From JADKBO01 sp965230345 (lineage in GTDB: Bacteria; Bacteroidota; Bacteroidia; Chitinophagales; Saprospiraceae), in assembly GCA_965230345.1 (NCBI GenBank), contig CBDDKR010000002.1, positions 2,790,001-2,854,000 of the forward strand: 64,000 nucleotides of DNA, written 5' to 3'. The notes beneath the pieces were generated by a model, which saw nothing but the letters and a program-made list of their open reading frames with translations, was not told the origin of the DNA and did no database searches. Below are positions 44,215 through 52,787 of this stretch, piece by piece. Made by a program: the position numbers and the translations under genes. Numbering within the stretch: position 1 is the first letter of the stretch; each line of letters starts with the position of its first letter.

Positions 44215-44242
44215 TTCTAGCATTAGGATTTAGTTTTAAATC
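44215..44242 (+). repeat. Dispersed repeat, copy 2
   Basis: Starts TTCTAGCATTAGGATTTAGT and matches 735-762 apart from one substitution, a one-base length change and small end differences. It lies in the 260-base gap between two surface-protein genes, about 27 bases before a -7 box. The rest of the gap shows nothing. Confidence 0.45.
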
Positions 44243-44268
44243 ATCTTAAGGAAATATGAATAATTATA

Positions 44269-44276
44269 TACTTTTG
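44269..44276 (+). promoter_or_regulatory. -7 promoter box of the DUF7619 cargo gene
   Basis: TACTTTTG matches TAnnTTTG. It is 12 bases before an in-frame TTG (44288) and 27 bases before the ATG at 44303. The latter gives a normal leader length and supports the ATG start. Confidence 0.5.
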
Positions 44277-44302
44277 TAAGTGTTGATTTGAATTTCCTTA
44301 TT

Positions 44303-46270
44303 ATGCCCCGATACTTATCTTTATTTTCTTTATTGTTGTTTACTTACCATTGTACAGCCCAAATTGATTCTTGTCATAACGCCAAATTAATTATTGGAGA
44401 GCCAATATTAGTAGATAGTTTTGGATTGGATAGTATTCGGATAGATTATTCTGGGTGCAAGAATAGTTATCAACCCAATCACAGATGGTTTAAGTTCGAA
44501 GTTTATAAATCTGGCGATTTTAATTTGACAATCACATCTTTGGAGGATGGGTCAGACTTAGATTTTGGTATCTATAAGGTTGAAGATTTTAACTGTGATT
44601 TATTAGAATGGAAGAATACTAATAATCCGTCAGGAAATTTAAGTACAAATGTAAGTAATTGTAAACACACTCTTCGTGAGGGAGGAAAGACAGGGATGCG
44701 CAAATGGGATGATGATGAATACGAATGTCCAAGTTGTAGTGAAGGTGATAATGGATTTGTCAATAGTTTAAATGTTGAAATTGGTGAAAAATACTATTTA
44801 ATAATAAGTAATCATTCTTCTAACGGAGGTTTTATGTTAGACTTTTGTGGAACGGCTTCCATTAATCCTAATCATGATTATTTAAATCAGTATTGTAGTG
44901 AAGGAAGTTTAAAAATTAAAACATTTGACGATTTTAATTTAAATGGCAATAAGGAACCTTATGAGAATTACATTAGCGATATATCTTTTATTGTTGAAGA
45001 TATATATGATACTTTATACTATACGACATCTGGACTAAATGAGAATAATTCAATCGATGTCAATTTTGGAAGTTATAGGGTGAGGTTAAACGCTGATTTA
45101 CATGAAGACTTAATAGTTACTAATGATAGTATAGAATTAAATTTGAATTTATCAAAGGAATCATTCAGTAGTACGCTGGAAGTTGGTGTTTATCACGTTT
45201 CGGATACATTGTCTGGAGTGGCAAGTTTATTCTATACTCAACCTAGATGCAATGAAGAATCCGAATTGATTTTACATTTCAATTTTTATAATCCTTTTGA
45301 AGAAAAACTTGCTGGTATTATTTGGGTGGAGAATGTAAAGGACTACGAAATAATTGCTCAAAATGAAACAATACCAGATACGATAATTGAAAATAGAATA
45401 GGTTGGTTTGTCGAGATTCCAGTTAAAAAATCAGAAATGGGTAGGAATATTAAATTTAAAAATCCACCATTTATAGATAGTCTTGTTCAATATCATGAAT
45501 TTAATGTATGGTTGGAATCTCCTATCCCAGGTTTTAGCGATCATCGAAGATTTGAGAGCTCTTATAAAGAAGAATTGTTGTGTGCTTATGATCCTAATGA
45601 TAAGTTGGGACATCCCTTAAGACCAGATAACTCTTTGTTTCGAGGTGAGAAATTGACATATCAGATCAGGTTTCAAAATACTGGAAATGATTTCGCTCGT
45701 AACGTAGTTATATTGGATACGCTTTCAAAACTCCTTAAGCAATCTTCTTTCAGATTTATTAAAACGAGTCACCCAGAACATCTAAATGTTACCTTAAATG
45801 AAAATATTTTAAAATTTGAATTTAGAAATATAATGCTGCCAGATAGCCTTTCCAATTTTGAAGGAAGTCAAGGATATCTTAAGTATCAAATAATTCCTCA
45901 AAATGGTCTAAAGGAAAATGTAGAAATCAGAAATGGCGCTGCCATTTATTTTGATCAAAACGCCCCAATATATACGAATACTACACATCATATTTTGAAG
46001 GATAAGAGTCAAAATAGTAGAACCCAAACCAGCTTGTCTTTAGAGTTTTTCCCAAATCCATTCGTAGATTTTATTATTTATAGACTTAAAGGGGTGAATT
46101 CATCTGATAATTTGAAATACTCCATATTTGATAGTTATGGAAAGCTAGTTGAAAGGGATTTTTGTGAAGAATTAGGAAGGATTCAATTTGACGATCTTAG
46201 AACTGGGGTTTACATAATTATGTTTGATGATGGTGAGTCACGAGTATCAAAGAAACTTTTGAAGTTATAA
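44303..46270 (+). CDS. Secreted DUF7619-domain protein with T9SS type A sorting domain
   Basis: This is a 655-residue protein with signal peptide MPRYLSLFSLLLFTYHCTAQ. The N-terminal domain (about 20-185) resembles a T9SS-associated beta domain with paired cysteines. A region with CAYDPNDKLGHPLR then LTYQIRFQNTGNDFARNVVI and RNIMLPDSLSNFEGSQGYL is the DUF7619 domain of Bacteroidota surface proteins. The end (LSLEFFPNPFVDFIIYRL to KKLLKL) is a type A sorting domain. An adhesive or structural role is likely but unproven. No partner gene is adjacent. Confidence 0.8.
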   Translation: MPRYLSLFSLLLFTYHCTAQIDSCHNAKLIIGEPILVDSFGLDSIRIDYSGCKNSYQPNHRWFKFEVYKSGDFNLTITSLEDGSDLDFGIYKVEDFNCDLLEWKNTNNPSGNLSTNVSNCKHTLREGGKTGMRKWDDDEYECPSCSEGDNGFVNSLNVEIGEKYYLIISNHSSNGGFMLDFCGTASINPNHDYLNQYCSEGSLKIKTFDDFNLNGNKEPYENYISDISFIVEDIYDTLYYTTSGLNENNSIDVNFGSYRVRLNADLHEDLIVTNDSIELNLNLSKESFSSTLEVGVYHVSDTLSGVASLFYTQPRCNEESELILHFNFYNPFEEKLAGIIWVENVKDYEIIAQNETIPDTIIENRIGWFVEIPVKKSEMGRNIKFKNPPFIDSLVQYHEFNVWLESPIPGFSDHRRFESSYKEELLCAYDPNDKLGHPLRPDNSLFRGEKLTYQIRFQNTGNDFARNVVILDTLSKLLKQSSFRFIKTSHPEHLNVTLNENILKFEFRNIMLPDSLSNFEGSQGYLKYQIIPQNGLKENVEIRNGAAIYFDQNAPIYTNTTHHILKDKSQNSRTQTSLSLEFFPNPFVDFIIYRLKGVNSSDNLKYSIFDSYGKLVERDFCEELGRIQFDDLRTGVYIIMFDDGESRVSKKLLKL

Positions 46271-46404
46271 TCATTTAGAATAGGATGAAGTAGATTTGAA
46301 AAGACCTTTCAATTCAATCCAAATATTGATGTATTAGAGGAAGGGAGTTTTGTAGATTTATTTTAAGTTTAACTTTTAATTGATTCTTACACCATTTTGA
46401 GTTG

Positions 46405-48558
46405 ATGGACATTCTTTTAATTACTCCACCTTTTACCCAATTAAATACTCCGTATCCCGCAACGGCTTACCTTAAAGGGTTTTTAAACGAAAAAGGTTAT
46501 TCTTCTTATCAGATGGACCTTGGAATTGAAGTGGTTCTAAAGATTTTTTGCAAAGAAGGGTTGTATAAAGTTTTTCAAGATGTTGAGATAGATCGGTATT
46601 CTAAGAATGCTCAAAGAATCTTTGCCAATCGAAGCCAATACATAAGCTTGATTGATGATGTAGTAGGATTCCTTCAAGGGAAAAAGAATTCGTTGGCATA
46701 CCTTCTCGCTAATGAAGATTATCTACCTAGGGCTTCAAAATTTGGACAATTGGATTACCTCGAATTTGCTTTTGGGAGTATGGGGATTTTAGATAAAGCC
46801 AAGCACCTGTCCACGCTCTTTATAGAAGATTTAGGAGATTTTATTTCAGAATGTATTGACCCAGATTTTGGGTTTAGTCGATATGCAGAAAAAATAAGCA
46901 GATGTGCCAACGAATTTGATGAGTTGTATGTGAAACTGGGAATGGATCTCTCATATATAGATCAAGTTTCCATTGAAATTTTGAATACTAAAATAAAGCA
47001 ACTTCAGCCCAAATGTGTGGGACTATCTGTCCCTTTTCCAGGAAACTTATTTTCTGCACTGAGGTGCGGACAATTTCTGAAATCTAACCATCCCGAAATT
47101 AAAGTAATTATGGGTGGCGGATTTCCTAATACAGAATTAAGATCACTCAAGGACTCTAGGGTATTTGAATTTGTAGATTACATCACGTTGGATGACGGAG
47201 AGGCTCCTTTGGATGAGATTCTGAAGCAACTATATACTGAGCCTGATAAAGCCTTTTTTAAAAGAACATTCTATGCAGGAAATGAGGAAGTAATTTATCA
47301 AAATAATTCGCTAAAACAAGATTATAGGCAGGCAAATATCGGTACTCCTGATTACAGTAATTTGAAATTGGACGAATACATTCAGATCATTGATATAGCG
47401 AACCCAATGCATCGTTTTTGGACAGATGGAAGATGGAACAAGCTGACAATGGCACACGGATGTTATTGGAAGAAATGCACATTTTGTGATGTTTCTTTAG
47501 ATTACATATCAAGATATGAACCTATAAAGGCTCAGCTCTTAGTAGATAGAATGGAAATCATCATCGAACAAACTGGAGAAGTAGGATTTCATTTTGTTGA
47601 TGAAGCAGCACCACCAGCTCTGATGAGAGATTTAGCATTAGAAATAATTGGACGAAATTTAACGGTGGTGTGGTGGACTAATATTCGTTTTGAGAAAAGG
47701 TTTACTCGAGATTTATGTTTGCTGTTGAAAAAGTCTGGATGTGTGGCCGTTTCTGGAGGGTTGGAAGTTGCATCGGATCGATTACTTAAAGTCATTAACA
47801 AAGGTGTTTCTGTCGGACAAGTGGCAAAAGTTACTTCTAATTTTACAGAAGCTGGTATTTTGGTACATTCTTATTTGATGTATGGATATCCTACACAAAC
47901 AATTCAAGAAACAATCGATAGTCTCGAAATGGTTCGGCAATTGTTTGAATGTGGAATTGTGCAGTCAGGTTTTTGGCATCAATTTGCTTTAACAACACAT
48001 AGTCCAATTGCTCTAGATCCCAGTTCGTATGGAGTTAGTCCTTCAAGGCCGAAGGTGTTATTTGCTGATAATGACTTGGAGTTTACAGATGAAACTGGTA
48101 TTGATCACAGTCAGTTTTCAGAAGGGTTGAAGGCGTCGTTATACAATTATATGCATGGTTTATGTTTTGATTTGGATTTGCAAGATTGGTTTGATTTTGA
48201 AGTGCCACAAACTTCAATAGATAGGGATTTTATTTTAAATGTATTAGAGCAACAAGAGGATACTATAGATCCGAAGAAAAAAATGGTTTGGATTGGAAAT
48301 ATGCCAACAGTCAGTATTGAACTTGTGGACAATGAAGAGTTTTATAAGATGGTTTTTTATTCAAATGATGATGAGTTTGAATGGTATGCCTTTGAAGAAT
48401 TATATCAGTGGCTGATGGCTAAGATTGAGCATTTTACCAGCTATCATGATATGACACTTTCTCAGTTAAAAGATGAGTATGATCAGACTTTTGGAGAAGA
48501 TCCAGACTTCCTAGAGAATATTATAAATCTCTGTAGTTTTGGATTGGTACTAGTCTAG
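46405..48558 (+). CDS. B12-binding-type radical SAM protein with CX4CX2C cluster motif
   Basis: This is a 717-residue cytoplasmic enzyme. The N-terminal part (about 1-290) is B12-binding-like: DILLITPPFTQLNTPYPATA and VIMGGGFPNTELRS, but without a DxHxxG cobalamin motif. The radical SAM domain (about 340-560) binds an iron-sulfur cluster with Cys353, Cys358 and Cys361 in GCYWKKCTFC, giving CX4CX2C instead of CX3CX2C, then FHFVDEAAPP. A C-terminal extension (about 580-717) is rich in acidic and aromatic residues. The substrate is unknown. The ATG at 46405 follows an in-frame TTG at 46402. Confidence 0.75.
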   Translation: MDILLITPPFTQLNTPYPATAYLKGFLNEKGYSSYQMDLGIEVVLKIFCKEGLYKVFQDVEIDRYSKNAQRIFANRSQYISLIDDVVGFLQGKKNSLAYLLANEDYLPRASKFGQLDYLEFAFGSMGILDKAKHLSTLFIEDLGDFISECIDPDFGFSRYAEKISRCANEFDELYVKLGMDLSYIDQVSIEILNTKIKQLQPKCVGLSVPFPGNLFSALRCGQFLKSNHPEIKVIMGGGFPNTELRSLKDSRVFEFVDYITLDDGEAPLDEILKQLYTEPDKAFFKRTFYAGNEEVIYQNNSLKQDYRQANIGTPDYSNLKLDEYIQIIDIANPMHRFWTDGRWNKLTMAHGCYWKKCTFCDVSLDYISRYEPIKAQLLVDRMEIIIEQTGEVGFHFVDEAAPPALMRDLALEIIGRNLTVVWWTNIRFEKRFTRDLCLLLKKSGCVAVSGGLEVASDRLLKVINKGVSVGQVAKVTSNFTEAGILVHSYLMYGYPTQTIQETIDSLEMVRQLFECGIVQSGFWHQFALTTHSPIALDPSSYGVSPSRPKVLFADNDLEFTDETGIDHSQFSEGLKASLYNYMHGLCFDLDLQDWFDFEVPQTSIDRDFILNVLEQQEDTIDPKKKMVWIGNMPTVSIELVDNEEFYKMVFYSNDDEFEWYAFEELYQWLMAKIEHFTSYHDMTLSQLKDEYDQTFGEDPDFLENIINLCSFGLVLV

Positions 48559-48629
48559 TAGCAACTATATCATTTCTTGTTTGAAAATTATTTGACAAAT
48601 GTCAAGCATACTAGATCTAGCGAAAGGAA

Positions 48630-49808
48630 TTAATGAATTTGAAGCAAATAACCTTTCAGATAATGGCCCTCAGGATGGAAGAGGTTAATAGGGTGATCTC
48701 CACCTTGTGAAAGCTGTTTAATAATCCGAATATCCCTTCTTGCATCAATCCCTGCAGATACAATGGCTCCTTTGAAGAGTTCTACGTCTACGACTTGACT
48801 ACAAGAAAACGTAAGGATTAAACTATTCGTTTTGGCTCGTTTAAATACAGCAGCATTGAGCCTTCGATATGCTTGAATGGCATTGTGCCTTTTATGTCGA
48901 CTTTTGGCAAAGGCTGGCGGATCAACGATTACAATGTCGTAATCAAGTTGTGATTCGGATGACTTTACATAATCCAATACATTTTGAGTCAGTGATTCAT
49001 GTTGTACTTGGTTTGAAATCAGTTCCACGTTGCGATCAACTAATGTCGTAGCATTTTGCGAAATATCAATTGAGGTTACAAACTCAGCCTTATTATTTAA
49101 TGCATAAATTGAAAATCCACCAGTGTAAGAGAATAGATTGAGTACTTTTTTGTTCTTGGCTAGATGACCAACTAAATCTCTATTGTTTCGCTGATCTAAA
49201 AAGAATCCTGTCTTTTGTCCTCTAGCCCAATTTATTACGAACTCGTTGCCATTTTCAATTACGATGTCTTCTTCCAAATCCTTTCCCCATAGTAATCCTT
49301 CTTTAGGAATATCTATACTTTCTTTTGATCGGTTGTAAACAGTTGTAATTTTTTCTTGGAAGACGGCCTTAATGGCTTCGGTTATCAGCATAATTGATTT
49401 AGCCATCCCTACTGAATGTGCTTGTATTACCGCTGTTTTACCGTAAATATCTATTATTAATCCCGGCAGATGATCGCCCTCTCCATGGATTAGACGATAG
49501 CAATTTGTTTTGTTATTAGGTAGATTTAGGTGGTTTTTTCTGAAATCAAGAGCTGACTTAAAATAGGTTTCAAAAAATGCCTGATCGATAACATCGGAAT
49601 TAAACGAAAGGATTCGACACATAATACTTCCATTTTGGAAATGTGCAGTAGCTAAGATTTCATTATTATCTGATTTTACATTAATTACATCGCCGTCTTT
49701 TATTCCCTTATCTCTCTTGGAAATTGCTCCTGAGAAGATCCATGGATGTTTTCGTTGCAGAGATGCAGATCTTCCTTTTTTTAGATAAACAGATCGATAT
49801 GAATTCAT
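48630..49808 (-). CDS. RlmI-like 23S rRNA cytosine-C5 methyltransferase
   Basis: This 392-residue enzyme methylates rRNA using S-adenosylmethionine. It has an N-terminal PUA-type RNA-binding domain (about 3-75, HPWIFSGAISKRDK), a middle domain, and a Rossmann methyltransferase domain (about 195-392) with LNLFSYTGGFSIYAL, the DPPAFAKSRHKR catalytic motif and ILTFSCSQ. The cysteine in SCS is the likely nucleophile, as in RlmI. It has its own promoter and is convergent with the radical SAM gene. Confidence 0.88.
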   Translation of the reverse strand: MNSYRSVYLKKGRSASLQRKHPWIFSGAISKRDKGIKDGDVINVKSDNNEILATAHFQNGSIMCRILSFNSDVIDQAFFETYFKSALDFRKNHLNLPNNKTNCYRLIHGEGDHLPGLIIDIYGKTAVIQAHSVGMAKSIMLITEAIKAVFQEKITTVYNRSKESIDIPKEGLLWGKDLEEDIVIENGNEFVINWARGQKTGFFLDQRNNRDLVGHLAKNKKVLNLFSYTGGFSIYALNNKAEFVTSIDISQNATTLVDRNVELISNQVQHESLTQNVLDYVKSSESQLDYDIVIVDPPAFAKSRHKRHNAIQAYRRLNAAVFKRAKTNSLILTFSCSQVVDVELFKGAIVSAGIDARRDIRIIKQLSQGGDHPINLFHPEGHYLKGYLLQIH

Positions 49809-49830
49809 AATTTGACGTGCTAATTTTGCA

Positions 49831-49838
49831 CAAATATA
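49831..49838 (-). promoter_or_regulatory. -7 promoter box of the RlmI-like gene
   Basis: The minus strand reads TATATTTG, an exact TAnnTTTG box, 22 bases before the ATG at 49808. The divergent gap between this gene and hemE shows no coding signal. Confidence 0.55.
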
Positions 49839-50061
49839 TTAATTCCTTGGACTGAAATACTCTAAGTAATGCATGGAGTATTTAATCCGTGTTTGCGCTA
49901 AATGGAATATCATTGTTTGTTGTGAATAAACAGATGAGTTGATCCAAGTCCAGAAATATGAAGGTCCTTTTTAGTACATTTTAATTATCAGAGAATTGTA
50001 AGATTATAAAGAATGATGATTTTGGTGTGAAGCTATTCAATTCTTATAGAAACATAAATTA

Positions 50062-50069
50062 TATCTTTG
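50062..50069 (+). promoter_or_regulatory. -7 promoter box of hemE
   Basis: TATCTTTG followed by C is identical to the hemC box at 25845. It lies 24 bases before the ATG at 50094, with AGAAGG as ribosome-binding site, and rules out a TTG start at 50067, which falls inside the box. Confidence 0.6.
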
Positions 50070-50093
50070 CACGAGCAAAAAAATAGAAGGTTT

Positions 50094-51125
50094 ATGGGAC
50101 TTAAAAATGATATCTTTTTAAGAGCATTGAATGGTGAAAAAGTAGAAAGACCTCCAGTATGGTTGATGAGGCAAGCTGGGCGAATTTTACCACAATATCG
50201 AGCAGTTAGAGCTAGCCTTAGTGGTTTTATTGAATTGGTCACAACACCTGAAAAAGTTGCTGAAGTAACTATTCAACCTGTTGATGAGCTAGGAGTTGAT
50301 GCTGCAATCATTTTTTCGGATATTCTAGTGATACCAGAAGCAATGGGACTCCCGTATGAGATGGTTGAAAAGCGAGGTCCTTTATTCCCTGAAGTGATTC
50401 AAAATGAATCAGATATTGACAAGCTCTCAGTAGGGCAAGTTGTTGCAGATCGATTGGATTATGTTTATGAAGGCATCAAATTGACTAAAATAGGTTTGTC
50501 GAACAGAGTCCCTTTAATAGGTTTTTCAGGAAGTCCATTTACGTTGATGTGTTATATGATAGAAGGACAGGGTAGTAAGACCTTTTCGAAAGCCAAGGCA
50601 TTAATGTATAAATATCCTGATCAAGCACATAAACTGTTGGGAAAGATTACCGATTCGATTATACCATATCTTAAAGCCAAAATCGCTGCAGGAGTTGATG
50701 CAGTGCAATTGTTCGATTCTTGGGCGAGTGTGCTAGACCAACAATTGTATAAAACCTTCTGTATCCCATATTTACAAAAAATTGTAGATGAGATCAAACC
50801 ATTGGCTCCAGTAATACTTTTCTCAAAGGGTGCTTGGTTTTCGATAGCAGATTTACATAATGTTAATAGTAATGCTTTAGGTGTTGACTGGAATATTCCA
50901 CCTCAATTTATTCGTAATATTGTTGGGCCTGATAAAGTATTGCAAGGTAATTTGGATCCATGTGTTTTGTATTCTAATTTTGAGAATATCAAAAAACAAA
51001 CGATTCAAATGATTGATGACTTTAGTGGACATCATATTGTTAATTTGGGTCATGGTGTGTATCCCGATACTCCATTGGATGGCGTTAAATGTTTTGTAGA
51101 TACGGTAAAAACCTTTAGATACTAA
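50094..51125 (+). CDS. hemE: Uroporphyrinogen decarboxylase
   Basis: This 343-residue cytoplasmic enzyme removes four carboxyl groups from uroporphyrinogen III to give coproporphyrinogen III. The N-terminal signature PVWLMRQAGRILPQYRAVR holds substrate-binding arginines. Further marks are FSDILVIPEAMG with the catalytic Asp, GFSGSPFTLMCYMIEG, LFDSWASVL and NLGHGVYPDTP. The ATG at 50094 is supported by the promoter box and ribosome-binding site. It continues the pathway begun by hemC and hemD 24 kb away and carries the same -7 octamer. Confidence 0.95.
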   Translation: MGLKNDIFLRALNGEKVERPPVWLMRQAGRILPQYRAVRASLSGFIELVTTPEKVAEVTIQPVDELGVDAAIIFSDILVIPEAMGLPYEMVEKRGPLFPEVIQNESDIDKLSVGQVVADRLDYVYEGIKLTKIGLSNRVPLIGFSGSPFTLMCYMIEGQGSKTFSKAKALMYKYPDQAHKLLGKITDSIIPYLKAKIAAGVDAVQLFDSWASVLDQQLYKTFCIPYLQKIVDEIKPLAPVILFSKGAWFSIADLHNVNSNALGVDWNIPPQFIRNIVGPDKVLQGNLDPCVLYSNFENIKKQTIQMIDDFSGHHIVNLGHGVYPDTPLDGVKCFVDTVKTFRY

Positions 51126-51293
51126 TCAATAATAACGAATTGGATCTTGGTTTGTTCTACTGATTATCAATTCTTTAGTCGAATCAAGGGAAAATCCTTT
51201 ATATAAATTATAAGTTAACTAGATTTTATAACTTATTTTTACCCCCGATTCGAGATTCCCCCATTCGAATTTAATAATCAAAAAATTAATTAA

Positions 51294-52163
51294 ATGGGTT
51301 GGTTTAAACGACTAAAGACCGGAATTCAAACGGCAACTAAATACAAGAAGGAAACTCCAGATGGACTTTGGCATAAATGCCCAAAGTGTGCTGAAATGAC
51401 AACACTAAAAGAGTTAAAAGAAAACTCTTATGTATGTCCTAGTTGTGATTTTCATGTTAGAATCGGTTCAGAGGCGTATTTCGATTTATTGTTTGATGGC
51501 AGATATACAAGGTTGTTTGATAATATAATAGCCAAGGATATTCTAGGATTTAAAGACCTTAAAGAATACTCAAATAGACTTGAAACGGCTAAAAACAAAA
51601 CAGGATTGGGTGATGCTATTAGTGTAGCTACCGGTAAGATTAATAAAAGATGCTTAACCATATGTGCAATGGATTTTACCTTTATTGGAGGGTCCATGGG
51701 GTCGGTTGTTGGTGAGAAAATTTCTCGTGCAATCGATTATTGTATTGAACATAAAACGCCACTATTGCTAATATCGAAGTCTGGAGGGGCCAGAATGATG
51801 GAATCGGCTTTTTCATTGATGCAAATGGCCAAAACTTCAGCAAAGCTTACTTTATTGGCTAAGAGTAGAATTCCTTATTTTTCACTCATGACTGATCCTA
51901 CGACTGGTGGAGTTACCGCAAGTTATGCCATGTTAGGAGATATCAATTTTGCTGAACCACAGGCATTAATTGGTTTTGCGGGGCCAAGAGTAATTAAAGA
52001 AACAATCAAAAAAGATCTACCAGAAGGGTTCCAAACTAGTGAATTTTTACTGGAGCATGGATTTCTAGATTTTATTACCCATAGAAAAGAACTAAAGAGT
52101 AAGTTGGATGAGCTACTAATTCTATTTAGTGGTGTTGATTATAGTGAGGGGAATCAGTCATAA
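51294..52163 (+). CDS. accD: Acetyl-CoA carboxylase carboxyltransferase subunit beta
   Basis: This 289-residue subunit, with AccA, transfers carboxyl from carboxybiotin to acetyl-CoA to make malonyl-CoA. It has the N-terminal zinc ribbon (Cys29, Cys32, Cys48, Cys51) and the carboxyltransferase core with FIGGSMGSVVGEKISRAI, SKSGGARMMES, MTDPTTGGVTASYA and IGFAGPRVI. Length and motifs are standard. The upstream gap (51126-51293) is AT-rich and contains no obvious consensus box. An unrecognised gene follows 18 bases later. Confidence 0.95.
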   Translation: MGWFKRLKTGIQTATKYKKETPDGLWHKCPKCAEMTTLKELKENSYVCPSCDFHVRIGSEAYFDLLFDGRYTRLFDNIIAKDILGFKDLKEYSNRLETAKNKTGLGDAISVATGKINKRCLTICAMDFTFIGGSMGSVVGEKISRAIDYCIEHKTPLLLISKSGGARMMESAFSLMQMAKTSAKLTLLAKSRIPYFSLMTDPTTGGVTASYAMLGDINFAEPQALIGFAGPRVIKETIKKDLPEGFQTSEFLLEHGFLDFITHRKELKSKLDELLILFSGVDYSEGNQS

Positions 52164-52181
52164 AAGACTTATTACCTTGAT

Positions 52182-52730
52182 ATGGATAGATTTAATCTAA
52201 CTAGGACTTCTAAACTTAAGATAGATTCTATCATTACTAAGAAATATGGTGGAAGATATTCGAGGAAAGAGTCTTGGAAGATGGATGGATCAGGAACAGG
52301 TGGACTAATTCATTATAAGGATGGCGAAAATGGAGCATTCCTCAAGTGTAATATAGAATTACTAAAACAAGGCATTGCAATTTATTTTAGGGACTTAGAA
52401 ATTAATGATCTTCTATTGTTTAATTTAGATGAAATTGAATCTATTTCTTTAGCAAAAGAAATGGATTTATTGAATAGAAGGGACTCTTCGCTTTTTTCAA
52501 AACTGATTAAGTCTGGTATACCTTACTTTAGAGCCAAAATACTTTTACTAGAGAAGGATATTATTCATGAATATCCAGCAATTCTTGAAATAAAGGCCAC
52601 GGACTATCAAAAATTAGAATTCGAAGTAATCAAATCCAATCCTTATAAAATTGCAGAAATTTTAAAGAAACTTCAACCTCGATTAAGCACTGAGATTCAA
52701 ATCAACATCCAAGAGTATGGATACATATAG
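52182..52730 (+). CDS. Unrecognised protein downstream of accD
   Basis: This is a 182-residue soluble protein with no signal peptide or membrane segment. I recognise no family. It alternates beta-type segments (GAFLKCNIELLKQGIAIYFRDLEI) with charged helices (KEMDLLNRRDSSLFSKLIK) and ends in a mixed segment that includes YKIAEILKKLQPRL. It lies 18 bases after accD on the same strand, so cotranscription is likely. Codon use looks like that of its neighbours. A role with fatty acid synthesis is only a suggestion from position. Confidence 0.5.
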   Translation: MDRFNLTRTSKLKIDSIITKKYGGRYSRKESWKMDGSGTGGLIHYKDGENGAFLKCNIELLKQGIAIYFRDLEINDLLLFNLDEIESISLAKEMDLLNRRDSSLFSKLIKSGIPYFRAKILLLEKDIIHEYPAILEIKATDYQKLEFEVIKSNPYKIAEILKKLQPRLSTEIQINIQEYGYI

Positions 52731-52787
52731 AGGATGTTAAAATTCAATATAATCAGTTCAATGACTAATGAATGTTGATTTGATAAA

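Noticed and set aside
48592..48605. Small hairpin TTGAC-AAAT-GTCAA as a terminator
   Set aside because: The stem is only 5 bp and there is no T tract on either side.
48611..48620. Perfect 10-bp palindrome CTAGATCTAG between convergent genes
   Set aside because: Too short and AT-rich to mean more than chance; no second copy was noticed.
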